NCBI GenBank assembly: GCA_964475835.1 | Contig: CAYYYL010000002.1 | Span: forward strand, 120,496 to 184,495 | Reading direction: 5' to 3' | Length of the DNA stretch: 64,000 nt | From: JABDCI01 sp964475835 | GTDB taxonomy: Bacteria; Verrucomicrobiota; Verrucomicrobiia; JABWAM01 | In this document: positions 1 through 8,207 of the stretch, piece after piece | Layout: each line of letters begins with the position of its first letter | How positions within the stretch are numbered: the stretch's first letter is position 1 | Translations under genes and position numbers: made by a program | The notes under the pieces: model-generated | The model's database searches: none | Seen by the model: only the letters and a program-made list of their open reading frames with translations | Told to the model about the DNA's origin: nothing

Positions 1-572
1 CCCATTTCCCCTGCTCCGACAAGCAGAATGGTGCGGGATTCCAGGTTTCCGAAGATTTGGGACGCCAGATCCACGGCCACGGATCCCACGGAGACACTTC
101 CCATTCCAATGCGTGTGCGGGAACGGATCTCCTTGGCCACGGCAAACGCGTTTTGAAACAACTTGTTCAAACCAAGTCCCGTGCGATGTGCCTCGTGAGC
201 GATCCGATAAGCCTCCTTCACCTGTCCAAGGATTTCGGTTTCTCCCACCACCATGGAATCAAGCCCTGAGGAAACTTCGAAAAGGTGTTGAATGCACATT
301 CCAAGTTCCCGCACGTAAAAATGATTTCGATCCAGCGCCATTCCGAAACGCTTTTCAAGGGTAAGGAATATCCTCTCCACAGCATCGGGGGTGTGAGTGC
401 AGACGGTGTAGATCTCAACACGATTGCAGGTGGATAGTATCACCACTTCCCGCAAAACTTCGTTTTTCAACTCCTCTAGGACGGGGGCGATGGTCGTCGC
501 TGAAATCGCAAAACGCTCCCGGATCTCCACCGGGGCGGTGCGATGATTGAGTCCGACGACAAGAACGTTCAT
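1..572 (-). CDS. hemA: Glutamyl-tRNA reductase, N-terminal part (cut by window edge)
   Basis: Reduces glutamyl-tRNA(Glu) to glutamate-1-semialdehyde, the first committed step of C5 tetrapyrrole synthesis in the cytoplasm. About 190 residues are visible. The protein opens MNVLVVGLNHRTAPVEIRER and carries STCNRVE with the presumed nucleophile Cys49. The middle has SSGLDSMVVGETEILGQVK, and the visible part ends in the NADPH-binding glycine motif LVGAGEMG. The ATG at 572 lies 3 bases after the stop of the CcsA-like gene, so the two are probably cotranscribed. No Shine-Dalgarno sequence precedes it. The C-terminal half lies outside the window. Confidence 0.97.
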   Translation of the reverse strand, partial: MNVLVVGLNHRTAPVEIRERFAISATTIAPVLEELKNEVLREVVILSTCNRVEIYTVCTHTPDAVERIFLTLEKRFGMALDRNHFYVRELGMCIQHLFEVSSGLDSMVVGETEILGQVKEAYRIAHEAHRTGLGLNKLFQNAFAVAKEIRSRTRIGMGSVSVGSVAVDLASQIFGNLESRTILLVGAGEM

Positions 573-575
573 GGG

Positions 576-1406
576 TCAATAGTTGTGAAATTGGGAGAGG
601 ACATTGACGACCCAGAACGTTGAGACCACGAACACCCAGCTCAGGATGCTGAACCATGCCATGCGTCGCCCCTGCAACCCGGCAAATGCGCGTCCCAAGA
701 GATAGATGAGATACATGACCCACACTCCGAGGGACCACGAAAGCTTGGGATCCCAGTGTTGAACGGGTTGCGTCCGATGAAACCCGAGGAATCCGCTGAC
801 GAGCCCCAGGGTTAGAAGAATGAACCCGCTGAATACCAGCCAGTTTTGCACCAGCTCAAGGCGAAGGATGGGGGGGAAAAGCATGAACGAGGGGCTTAGG
901 CGTCGTGTGCGCAGTTGTTTTTCCTGGACGAGGTACATCAGGGCAACAGCCCCTGCCAGGCCGAAAGCGGCGTATCCCATGATGATCACTGAAGCGTGCA
1001 GACCAAGCCAGGATGAATGCTGCCAGTCCTGAAATTGCGGTCGAACGTCGGGTACGATCAGCCCCGCGAGCTGGATCACGATGACGATGGGCATGTAAAA
1101 GATGGTGAGGTAATTCAGCTCCCCCACCAAGGTTATCACCAAGTGAAGGGCTACAAGGCACCATGCGATAAAGCTTACGGTTTCAAAGAGATTTGAAACA
1201 GGACACCGTCCATCTGCCAGCCCTCGTTGCCAGAGGAATAGGGTGTGGCAGAAAAAACCGGGCAAAACGAGCCCCATCTTAATCCAGCGGTGATAGGTCC
1301 GTCCGACCGCAAGGCGCCACACGGCAAAGATAAGGGTGACCCCGTAGAGCGCCAGGGCCCCCCATAGGAGGGTGTCGGAACCGCTGGCATTGGAATTGAG
1401 ATTCAT
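576..1406 (-). CDS. CcsA/HemX-type cytochrome c assembly membrane protein
   Basis: 276-residue polytopic inner-membrane protein with about eight hydrophobic segments. The family (CcsA/CcmC/HemX) handles heme for c-type cytochrome assembly or affects HemA levels. Family signs are LGLHASVIIMGYAAFGLAG with His137, the tryptophan-rich stretch HWDPKLSWSLGVW (residues 217-229) and a C-terminal FHNY with His274. It sits directly upstream of hemA, the classic hemX-hemA order. No partner CcsB/ResB gene is visible here, so a role as a HemA-associated HemX rather than a full heme-ligation subunit remains possible. Confidence 0.85.
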   Translation of the reverse strand: MNLNSNASGSDTLLWGALALYGVTLIFAVWRLAVGRTYHRWIKMGLVLPGFFCHTLFLWQRGLADGRCPVSNLFETVSFIAWCLVALHLVITLVGELNYLTIFYMPIVIVIQLAGLIVPDVRPQFQDWQHSSWLGLHASVIIMGYAAFGLAGAVALMYLVQEKQLRTRRLSPSFMLFPPILRLELVQNWLVFSGFILLTLGLVSGFLGFHRTQPVQHWDPKLSWSLGVWVMYLIYLLGRAFAGLQGRRMAWFSILSWVFVVSTFWVVNVLSQFHNY

Positions 1407-1462
1407 GGTTAGGTGTAAATTGGCTCTCCGGCCCCGCCGGCATCGGCGGGAACGGAGAGTGA

Positions 1463-1878
1463 TTCGAGGGTTGTAAGCCGAGTTCTGTCAGTGGACTGCA
1501 AAGCGGACTTTGCCCCCACTGTGATCATCATTTCTCTTCCGGATTTGATTTCTCAAATCTGGAGCCCTCTGTCCGTAGACAGACGGCTGCGACCTTACCC
1601 GGGACTTTAACGAGTCGGTCAGCTCGATTCGTCCCCTATTTGGTCTCGCTCCGGCCTGGGTTTTCCATGCGCCTTTGATTGCTCTCCGGCCGGTGGGCTC
1701 TTACCCCGCCTTTTCACCATGACCTGCCCGAAGGCAGGCTGTTTGTTTTCTGTGGCACTTTCCGTGACGCCGTGCTTGCGCTAACGGCGTCCCCTCCCTT
1801 AACAGGAGGCGGCCTGACCCGAGGAGCTCGGACTTTCCTCCCGGCATTCAACATGCCGGGCGATGATCCACCCTCTGA
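1463..1878 (-). ncRNA. rnpB: RNase P RNA, bacterial class A
   Basis: Catalytic RNA of RNase P, which matures tRNA 5' ends. On the minus strand the 5' conserved region reads GAGGAAAGTCCGAGCTCC. It is followed by the internal CACAGAAAACAAACAGCC and GGTGAAAAGGCGGGGTAAGA blocks, AGACCAAATAGGGG, and the 3' conserved ACAGAACTCGGCTTA. The terminal helix P1 can be drawn between 1870-1875 and 1466-1471 (six pairs). A hairpin with a GAAA loop, minus-strand arms GATTTGA and TCAAATC, lies in the 3' half (about 1538-1560) where P19 would be expected. The length of about 415 nt fits class A. The exact ends are inferred from P1. Confidence 0.96.
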
Positions 1879-1912
1879 AAATGTAGCAAAGAACATCCAC
1901 AATGACTCCTGA

Positions 1913-1931
1913 GGGGCATGCCCCCCGGGGG
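1913..1931. repeat. Overlapping GC palindromes between the zinc-ribbon gene and rnpB
   Basis: Two mutually exclusive self-complementary stretches overlap: GGGGCATGCCCC (1913-1924) and CCCCCGGGGG (1922-1931). They lie just after the stop codon of the zinc-ribbon gene and about 35 bases before the rnpB 5' end. No T-run follows on the minus strand, so a classical terminator is not supported. They may only act as an mRNA 3'-end stem. Confidence 0.4.
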
Positions 1932-2639
1932 TTATTCAGCCACCCAGTATAGGATACGGCCGCAATTGGTGCAAGAAACCAACTCGGAATCATGTCGGGC
2001 ACTGTGGATGGTCTGGGGGGTCAATTGCAAATGGCATCCCATGCACATCCCATGGGAGATCGGAACGATTGCCTGGCCGTGGCGGCTCTGAAAAATACGC
2101 TCATAACGACTCAAAACGGATTCCTCAAAATCGGTCACCAATTTGGCGCGTTCGACTTTGAGTTCTTCAGCCTGTTTTACAATGGCTTCAGTTTTTTTGT
2201 TCAGGGCGTCCTCCTGCAATTGCAGGCTGGCGAGAATGGTTTTTAGTTTGGCCTCGCATTCCCTGACCCACGCCTGGGCCTGCTCAATCTTTTCCATGAT
2301 TCCGAGCTCCTGGTCCTCAAGTTTCCGGATTTCCTCCTCCGTGGCGGCAATTTCATGCTGGAGGGCGTGAAACTGGTCGTTGTTTTTGATCTCGATCAGC
2401 TGGCCTTTGTACTTGCGCGCCAGCTCCTCCTTCGCAGCCACGTCCATCTCCAGTTTTTTGCGATCCGCTTCCAGGCGTTTCAAATCCGCCTTTGCCTGGT
2501 CCGCAGCCGCTGTCGCGGCTTTGCGTTGCTTGTCAATATCCCCCTTCTCAATGGGAATATGCTCCAGTTCCTGTTTGAGGCGCAAAAGGCGGATGTCACG
2601 ATCCTGTGTGACGAGGAGTTGTTCCAAAATCGAGTTCAT
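1932..2639 (-). CDS. CdsZ/DUF164-type coiled-coil zinc-ribbon protein
   Basis: 235 residues. Residues 1 to about 180 are a long charged coiled coil (for example KDIDKQRKAATAA-like heptads and LEADRKKLEMDV). The C-terminal zinc ribbon has Cys199/Cys202 and Cys223/Cys226. This layout is that of the C4-type zinc-ribbon family that includes chlamydial CT398 (CdsZ), which binds sigma-54 and secretion components. In free-living bacteria the role is unsettled. The start overlaps the ribE stop by four bases (ATGA), implying translational coupling. I call only the family, not a partner. Confidence 0.85.
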   Translation of the reverse strand: MNSILEQLLVTQDRDIRLLRLKQELEHIPIEKGDIDKQRKAATAAADQAKADLKRLEADRKKLEMDVAAKEELARKYKGQLIEIKNNDQFHALQHEIAATEEEIRKLEDQELGIMEKIEQAQAWVRECEAKLKTILASLQLQEDALNKKTEAIVKQAEELKVERAKLVTDFEESVLSRYERIFQSRHGQAIVPISHGMCMGCHLQLTPQTIHSARHDSELVSCTNCGRILYWVAE

Positions 2640-3223
2640 GGTCTTACCGCTTTCTGCGCATATTTGGCCAGCATATCGGCCTCAAGGTTTACCTGATCAC
2701 CTTGGCGTTTCCACCCCAAGGTCGTCAACTTCAAGGTGTGGGGAATCAGCCAGATTCCAAAGCCCTTCCTATCCACCCCGCCTACGGTCAGGCTCACACC
2801 ATCCACCGAGACACTCCCCTTCAAAATGATCCATTTCAAAAATCCACGGGGCGGTTCAATCTTCATCCACACATCCGTCCCTCTGGGCTCATGATGGGAA
2901 ATTCGACCCATGCCATCGATATGGCCCGTGACGAAGTGTCCACCAATGGGATCTCCCGATTTCAAAGCCTTTTCCAGATTGACCCTTGTTCCCGGCCGGG
3001 AAACCGAAAGCGTGGTGCAGCGCAAGGTCTCGTGGAGGACATCGAATTCAAAGATCCCACCACGATTGGAAACGACAGTCAAACAACACCCATCGACGGC
3101 AATTGAATCCCCGACACGCACCCCTTTTCCCAAACCCCTGTGCTGGATGAAAAGTCGAGCCCCTTTCGCCGTTTTTCGTATTCGCTGGAGTTCGCCCTGC
3201 GCCTCGACAATGCCGCTGAACAT
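2636..3223 (-). CDS. ribE: Riboflavin synthase alpha chain
   Basis: Converts two 6,7-dimethyl-8-ribityllumazine molecules to riboflavin plus the pyrimidinedione. The 195 residues contain the hallmark N-terminus MFSGIVEAQG and two tandem lumazine-binding barrels (about 1-90 and 91-190). Conserved segments are DSIAVDGCCLTVV, GDPIGGHFVTGHIDG and the second-copy GSVSVDGVSLTV. The length matches the family. It is downstream of ahcY and overlaps the zinc-ribbon gene by four bases. No other riboflavin gene and no FMN riboswitch is visible near it. Confidence 0.96.
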   Translation of the reverse strand: MFSGIVEAQGELQRIRKTAKGARLFIQHRGLGKGVRVGDSIAVDGCCLTVVSNRGGIFEFDVLHETLRCTTLSVSRPGTRVNLEKALKSGDPIGGHFVTGHIDGMGRISHHEPRGTDVWMKIEPPRGFLKWIILKGSVSVDGVSLTVGGVDRKGFGIWLIPHTLKLTTLGWKRQGDQVNLEADMLAKYAQKAVRP

Positions 3224-3232
3224 GAATGATGG

Positions 3233-3256
3233 ATTTTACGCCAAAGCGTGTAAAAT
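3233..3256 (-). other. Stem-loop directly after the ahcY stop codon
   Basis: Inverted repeat with arms ATTTTACGC (3233-3241) and GCGTGTAAAAT (3246-3256) around a CAAA loop, with a two-base GT bulge. It begins one base after the ahcY stop and ends about 10 bases before ribE. No T-tract follows on the minus strand, so it may protect the mRNA 3' end or attenuate readthrough into ribE rather than terminate fully. Confidence 0.5.
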
Positions 3257-4636
3257 TTAGTAGCGGTAGTGATCTGGCTTGTACGGCCCTTCCACGGGGA
3301 TTCCGAGGTATTCGGATTGTTTGGGGGTCAACCGGGTCAGTTTCACCCCCAATTTCTTCAAATGAAGGCGGGCCACTTTCTCGTCCAGGAGTTTCGGGAG
3401 AACGTACACCTGGTTTTTATACTTCGTTGTGGAGCGATTGTCCCATAGTTCGATCTGGGCCATGACTTGATTCGTGAATGAGGCGCTCATCACAAAGCTG
3501 GGATGGCCGGTGGCACATCCGAGGTTGACCAATCGGCCTTCCGCAAGAATCGTAAGGCGTTTGCCGTTGGGCCATTCCACCTGATCCACCTGGGGTTTGA
3601 TATTAAACCGCTTCAATTTCTTGTCGCCAAAGACACTTGCCACATCCACCTCCAGATCGAAGTGTCCGATGTTACAGACAATCGCCTGATTTTTCATAGC
3701 ATCCATGTGTTCCCGACGAATGACATCCCGGCAACCGGTGGTGGTGACAAAAATATCCCCGATGGAGGCAGCCTCCTCCATGGTGGTCACTTGATATCCT
3801 TCCATGGATGCTTGGAGCGCGATGATGGGATCGATCTCCGTGATGAGGACACGGGCACCCTGGCCCCGAAGAGACTGGGCACATCCCTTGCCGACATCGC
3901 CATAACCACACACGACCGCGATTTTGCCTGCCACCATGACGTCCGTGGCGCGTTTGATTCCGTCAAGAAGGGATTCTCGGCAACCGTAAAGATTATCGAA
4001 TTTTGACTTTGTGCAGGAATCATTCACATTGATGGCTGGAAGTTTCAGGGTCCCCTTCTGCATCATTTGATAAAGACGATGAACGCCCGTGGTTGTCTCC
4101 TCGCTGAGGCCAACGATATCCTTGAGGAGTTCGGGGAACTTCTGATGGACCATGGCGGTCAGGTCTCCTCCATCGTCAAGAATCAGGTTCAGAGCCTTGC
4201 CGTCCGGCCAGAAAATGGTCTGCTCGATGCACCAATCGAACTCCTCGGCAGACATTCCTTTCCATGCGAACACCGGAATGCCCGCGGCGGCAATGGCCGC
4301 CGCGGCATGATCCTGGGTGGAGAAAATGTTGCAGGAGCTCCAGCGAACCTCGGCGCCAAGATCGGCAAGGGTTTCAATCAACACCGCCGTCTGGATCGTC
4401 ATGTGCAGGCATCCGGCAATGCGAGCCCCGGCAAGGGGCTTCTTACCCTTGTACTCTTCTCTAAGAGCCATCAGGCCGGGCATTTCGGTTTCCGCAATGA
4501 TGATCTCCTTGCGTCCCCATTCGGCGAGGGAAATATCCTTCACCTTGTAGTCACTGACGTTCGATTTCGAAGAACCTTTGATACTGGTGGTTGATTTGGA
4601 CGCTTTCATTTGTTTGGCAACTGGGACGGATGGCAT
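3257..4636 (-). CDS. ahcY: Adenosylhomocysteinase
   Basis: NAD-dependent hydrolysis of S-adenosylhomocysteine to adenosine and homocysteine, clearing the inhibitor of SAM-dependent methyltransferases. The 459 residues include the substrate and NAD motifs VNDSCTKSKFDNLYGCRESL and VVCGYGDVGKGCAQSLRGQG, and end in the typical PDHYRY tail that contacts the neighbouring subunit. About 30 low-complexity residues precede the conserved core, so the ATG at 4609 is an alternative start. The chosen start at 4636 fits the promoter found just upstream. No Shine-Dalgarno is visible. Confidence 0.97.
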   Translation of the reverse strand: MPSVPVAKQMKASKSTTSIKGSSKSNVSDYKVKDISLAEWGRKEIIIAETEMPGLMALREEYKGKKPLAGARIAGCLHMTIQTAVLIETLADLGAEVRWSSCNIFSTQDHAAAAIAAAGIPVFAWKGMSAEEFDWCIEQTIFWPDGKALNLILDDGGDLTAMVHQKFPELLKDIVGLSEETTTGVHRLYQMMQKGTLKLPAINVNDSCTKSKFDNLYGCRESLLDGIKRATDVMVAGKIAVVCGYGDVGKGCAQSLRGQGARVLITEIDPIIALQASMEGYQVTTMEEAASIGDIFVTTTGCRDVIRREHMDAMKNQAIVCNIGHFDLEVDVASVFGDKKLKRFNIKPQVDQVEWPNGKRLTILAEGRLVNLGCATGHPSFVMSASFTNQVMAQIELWDNRSTTKYKNQVYVLPKLLDEKVARLHLKKLGVKLTRLTPKQSEYLGIPVEGPYKPDHYRY

Positions 4637-4659
4637 AGGAAATAAGGGTGAAACATGGC

Positions 4660-4689
4660 TTTATACCCGATGATGAGCCCATACGGCAA
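4660..4689 (-). promoter_or_regulatory. Predicted sigma-70-type promoter of ahcY
   Basis: On the minus strand a TTGCCG -35 box (4689-4684) and a TATAAA -10 box (4665-4660) are separated by 18 bases. Transcription would start near 4653, leaving a leader of only about 17 bases. That is too short for a SAH riboswitch, which I looked for and did not find. Confidence 0.55.
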
Positions 4690-4778
4690 GCCACCAGCGA
4701 AATGTTTTAAATATCGACTTTTCTGGCATCCTGAAATATTCGAGCTATGTTGGAGATCAAACAAACCAAGGAGTTGTC

Positions 4779-5012
4779 ATGAAATCCCGTCCCATCATCT
4801 TCAGTCTTGCCGGCTGCCTGCTCTGCCTGCTGGCAGGCGTCCTCTGGTTGCGTGCCGAGGATTCACCCTCCCCTGGTCCGGATGCGGAAAACCAGGACAA
4901 GTGGAGTCAAATTCAGACGAACCACAAGGAGATGCTCAAGAAGGTTGATCAGATTGAGGAGAACCTTAACTTCATCAAAGCCCGCAGCATGTCTGGCGGA
5001 CGGCGCACCTGA
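4779..5012 (+). CDS. Small secreted coiled-coil protein, copy 1
   Basis: 77 residues of unrecognised function. The N-terminus MKSRPIIFSLAGCLLCLLAG is a signal peptide or membrane anchor ending near LRAED. It is followed by a short helical segment rich in K, Q, E and N (HKEMLKKVDQIEENLNFIK). It has one of the few clear Shine-Dalgarno sequences in the window (AAGGAG, 6 bases before ATG). The next gene encodes a protein of exactly the same length and design, with matching Q-ENLNFIKA and Q-TQFLKA ends. The two look like a tandem duplication. A periplasmic location is inferred. Confidence 0.7.
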   Translation: MKSRPIIFSLAGCLLCLLAGVLWLRAEDSPSPGPDAENQDKWSQIQTNHKEMLKKVDQIEENLNFIKARSMSGGRRT

Positions 5013-5017
5013 TTTTT

Positions 5018-5251
5018 ATGAAACGAATTCATCTTTTTTCCCTCACCCTTGGCCTGGCACTCGGTTTTGCAGCCGCTGCTGGGGTTTTGAAACTTCCACA
5101 CGCCTGCGCAGAAGAGACGAAGCCAGTCATGACTCAGGAGGAGCTCGATAAGAAACTTGATGCAATACTGGAAGACCAGAAACAGGTCGCAAAGCGTCTA
5201 GAGGATGTGGTGACCCAGACCCAGTTCCTGAAGGCGGCTTCGGGAAAGTGA
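5018..5251 (+). CDS. Small secreted coiled-coil protein, copy 2
   Basis: 77 residues of unknown function. The signal peptide MKRIHLFSLTLGLALGFAAA probably ends after ACA (AACAEE-like site near residue 31). A predicted amphipathic helix follows, containing LDKKLDAILEDQKQVAKRLE and TQTQFLKAASGK. It starts five bases after the stop of copy 1 and presumably shares its mRNA, but has no Shine-Dalgarno of its own. The mature part is about 45 residues, too small for an enzyme. A structural or periplasmic accessory role is only a guess. Confidence 0.7.
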   Translation: MKRIHLFSLTLGLALGFAAAAGVLKLPHACAEETKPVMTQEELDKKLDAILEDQKQVAKRLEDVVTQTQFLKAASGK

Positions 5252-5256
5252 ATCTT

Positions 5257-5748
5257 TCAGTCCTTTTTTTCGGTCTGGCTGAGAAGCACGGCCCGAACAT
5301 CGGGGGGGTGAAAATTGACCGGGGGTAGTTGTTTGCCGTCACTTCGTGTTTTACCCATTTTTTTCTTCATATTGGCGCGATGCACAGCATCGTAGACGGC
5401 AGCGCCATCGTACCCGAGGCTGTGGGGGAAACTGTGCGTGACGTAGAGAACATCCGCCACATTGCGGGCGATCATGGCAAGGTCTTCATGGAGGCAGGCT
5501 TCCGAAAGCTCCATCACTTCCTCCAGGAGAAGTGCGAGGCGAAGACGAAGGACGGGATGTTTCACCCGCCCCACAAGCTGGTTGATCGCGTTTTGAAGGC
5601 CGACAAGGGTTCCGAGGTCGCCGGGTGAAGGCTGACGGTGAGGTTCCGAGGCCGGGAGAATGACGGATGCGGGACGTTCCTGCCCTGCCATATCCATGAA
5701 CTCGGCGGTTGTTTCGCTATAGGGATAAGGCTTTGGGTCAGGTTTCAT
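5257..5748 (-). CDS. MazG/PRA-PH-like nucleotide pyrophosphohydrolase
   Basis: 163 residues. The central helices carry the all-alpha NTP pyrophosphohydrolase signature: the metal-binding EExxE pattern in LLEEVMELSEA, and the second acidic helix NVADVLYV with Asp for Mg. The family hydrolyses nucleoside triphosphates or phosphoribosyl-ATP. The closing KKKMGKTRSDGKQ resembles stand-alone phage and bacterial versions. About 45 N-terminal residues lack family features. It is convergent with the small secreted genes. The substrate cannot be decided from the sequence. Confidence 0.75.
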   Translation of the reverse strand: MKPDPKPYPYSETTAEFMDMAGQERPASVILPASEPHRQPSPGDLGTLVGLQNAINQLVGRVKHPVLRLRLALLLEEVMELSEACLHEDLAMIARNVADVLYVTHSFPHSLGYDGAAVYDAVHRANMKKKMGKTRSDGKQLPPVNFHPPDVRAVLLSQTEKKD

Positions 5749-5857
5749 GGAGGAAGTCTACCTTTTCGGTTGTGGGACGCCAAGCATGCAGCGAACGCAA
5801 CCTGTCGTGAAGAATTCAGGCTTGGTTCACCGGGATTTTTCGGTTTCTCTTTGATGC

Positions 5858-6943
5858 GTGCCTTCTTCGTCCCTCAAATCCCGTTTGCAACGCGGTCTGT
5901 TGAATTTGGCCTATGGCATCCCCCGGAAGGCGCATCCCCCCTTCTCACCGGAACAGATTCGAAAGGTGCTGGTGATCAGGCGCAATGGACTGGGGGATAT
6001 GATTTGCACCCTTCCCCTCCTTCGCAACATTCGCGAGGCATGGCCCCACGTCCGACTGGATGTTCTCGCCAGTGAAAAGAATGCCATTCTTCTCGCGGGG
6101 ACGGGGCTGGCCGACGATGTTTTTCTGTTTCGCAAGGGAAAGGGCCTCTTCCGCAACCGCTACCTTCAGATTGCACGGTCCACCAGGGCCATCCGAAAAC
6201 AGGAATACGATCTCGTCATTGCCGCAAAATGTGGGTTCTCCCCTCTGCTTGGAACCCTGACCTATGCGACCCATATCCCATGGCGCCTGGGATATGTCCC
6301 CACCCGCGGCCATACCCTCGATTTCTGTTTCAACATGCAGATTCAGTTGCCGAGGGAACGAGAACATCAGGTCGAAAGCTGTCTCCGATTCCTGGAACCG
6401 TTGGGGATTTCTCAAACGTCGTGCGATCTGAGTTTCACCATCAACCCGGAGCATGAAGAGTATGCGGAGCACATCCTGCGAAAAGCGGGGCTTTCCGAAC
6501 GGTCCTTCGTTCTCTTTAATGTGTCTTCAGAACGCTACGAATCCCGGTGGACTGCCGAGAAAATCGCGGCAACCGCCACGGAGCTTCACGCGCGTTTTGG
6601 GTTGCGAATGGTTCTATGCGGAATCAAACGGGATCTGGAATTCATTCAAACGGTGGAATCCCTGGCGCCGGCGGCGATTCCCACATCCGCCACGCCGCCG
6701 TCCATTCACTATTTCGCCGCGCTGACGCGCCTCTCCCGATTTCTCATGTGCGGGGATGGAGGGCCGATGCACGTGGGGGCCGCGATGAAGACTCCCGTCT
6801 TTGTCCTTTTCAGCGCCACGGATCCCACCATTTGGAGGCCTTACGGAGTGCCTTTTGCCTATGTCCACCAGGGTCGGCTGGTAGCGAACATCACCCCTGC
6901 AGAGGTTGTTGCCCGTGTCGAGGAATGGCTGCCAACCTTTTGA
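5858..6943 (+). CDS. Glycosyltransferase family 9 (heptosyltransferase-like)
   Basis: 361 residues, probably transferring heptose or a related sugar to LPS core on the cytoplasmic face. The N-terminal half has VLVIRRNGLGDMICTLPLLR, the GT9 acceptor-side motif. The C-terminal half has the nucleotide-sugar motif CGDGGPMHVGAAMKTP and FSATDPTIWRPYG. The GTG at 5858 is the only good start, since an in-frame TGA lies two codons upstream. It is convergent with gdhA, 6 bases away. A second GT9 gene lies at 61837-62886. Confidence 0.9.
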   Translation: MPSSSLKSRLQRGLLNLAYGIPRKAHPPFSPEQIRKVLVIRRNGLGDMICTLPLLRNIREAWPHVRLDVLASEKNAILLAGTGLADDVFLFRKGKGLFRNRYLQIARSTRAIRKQEYDLVIAAKCGFSPLLGTLTYATHIPWRLGYVPTRGHTLDFCFNMQIQLPREREHQVESCLRFLEPLGISQTSCDLSFTINPEHEEYAEHILRKAGLSERSFVLFNVSSERYESRWTAEKIAATATELHARFGLRMVLCGIKRDLEFIQTVESLAPAAIPTSATPPSIHYFAALTRLSRFLMCGDGGPMHVGAAMKTPVFVLFSATDPTIWRPYGVPFAYVHQGRLVANITPAEVVARVEEWLPTF

Positions 6944-6949
6944 AAGTTC

Positions 6950-8200
6950 TTATGGGAACAGTCCCCGCACCTTTTTGGCGTCGGCGACCTTTTTGACGCC
7001 CATGGCGAGGGCAGCGTCGCGGTTGTACAATTTCTCGCGTTTCGCAAACTGCATCACCTGGCTCATGGTCTGCTCGAGGATGCGGTAGAGGCGATCGTTC
7101 ACTTCAACCTCGGTCCAAAAGAAGTTTTGAAGGTCCTGCACCCACTCAAAATAGGACACGATCACGCCTCCTGAGTTGCAAAGCACGTCGGGAACGACAA
7201 AAATATCAGAGTCCCGAAGCACCTTGTCCGCTTCGATCGTGGTGGGGCCGTTGGCGGCCTCGGCCAGAACCTTGCATTTCAGCTGGTGGACATTTTTCTC
7301 TGTGATCACCCGTTCCACTGCAGCTGGAATCAGGACATCACATTGCATGGAAAGGAGTTCTTCGCTCGTGATGGCATCGCCGCCGTTAAAACCCGCCACG
7401 CCACGGGTCTTTTCCACATGGGCGGCCAATTCATCCAGATGGAGCCCTTTTGCGTTATGAACAGAACCCGTGTGGTCCCCGATTGCGATGATTTTGGTGC
7501 CATGCGCGGCAAGACCGAAGGCTGCATGAAAGCCAACATTTCCAAATCCCTGAATCACGGCGGTGGCCGATCCGGCATTGATTTTCATGGAATCCATGGC
7601 GCGATTGGCAAGGAATGCCACACCCCGGCCTGTCGCTTCTTTTCGCCCCAGGCTTCCGCCTATGGTCACAGGCTTGCCGGTAACCACTCCCAGAACAGTG
7701 TGTCCCACGCGCGTGCTATAAGAATCCATCATCCAGGCCATGGTCTGCTCGTTAGTTCCCATGTCCGGGGCGGGAATGTCGACCTGGGGACCAATGATCG
7801 GAATCAACTCCTGGGTGAAACGGCGGGTAAGGCGTTCGAGCTCGGTTTGGGACATCTTGTTCGGATTACAGGCGATGCCTCCTTTGGCCCCACCGTAAGG
7901 GAGCCCCACGAGGGCGCACTTCCAGCTCATCCACATGGCAAGAGCACAGACTTCTCCAATGGTCACATCGGGATGGTATCGGATGCCACCTTTGGTCGGA
8001 CCGAAGGCCATGTGATGTTGAACGCGGAATCCGGTATAGTTCTTTACGGTTCCGTCGTCATGGCGGACCGGAACGTGAACTGCCAGGATCCGTTTTGGGT
8101 CGCGCATGCGTTCCCGTTCACTTTGAGCAATTCCAAGGTAATCGGCCACGTGATCGAATTGATCGCAGGCCATCTTCCAGACGGGGGAGTCGTAAAACAT
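6950..8200 (-). CDS. gdhA: Glutamate dehydrogenase
   Basis: Oxidative deamination of glutamate, or the reverse, linking nitrogen and central carbon metabolism. The 416 residues match hexameric NAD(P)-dependent enzymes of the Glu/Leu/Phe/Val dehydrogenase family. Visible are substrate Lys70 in FGPTKGGIRYHP, Lys94, the catalytic Lys106 in PYGGAKGGIACNP, and a Rossmann motif VIQGFGNVGFHAAFGL. The cofactor preference is not obvious. The gene follows the cation transporter by 7 bases. No Shine-Dalgarno is seen. Confidence 0.95.
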   Translation of the reverse strand: MFYDSPVWKMACDQFDHVADYLGIAQSERERMRDPKRILAVHVPVRHDDGTVKNYTGFRVQHHMAFGPTKGGIRYHPDVTIGEVCALAMWMSWKCALVGLPYGGAKGGIACNPNKMSQTELERLTRRFTQELIPIIGPQVDIPAPDMGTNEQTMAWMMDSYSTRVGHTVLGVVTGKPVTIGGSLGRKEATGRGVAFLANRAMDSMKINAGSATAVIQGFGNVGFHAAFGLAAHGTKIIAIGDHTGSVHNAKGLHLDELAAHVEKTRGVAGFNGGDAITSEELLSMQCDVLIPAAVERVITEKNVHQLKCKVLAEAANGPTTIEADKVLRDSDIFVVPDVLCNSGGVIVSYFEWVQDLQNFFWTEVEVNDRLYRILEQTMSQVMQFAKREKLYNRDAALAMGVKKVADAKKVRGLFP

Positions 8201-8207
8201 GTTCGAG

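Noticed and set aside
4637..4778. SAH or SAM riboswitch upstream of ahcY
   Set aside because: The predicted transcript leader is only about 17 bases, and the sequence lacks the conserved cores of these riboswitch families as I know them.
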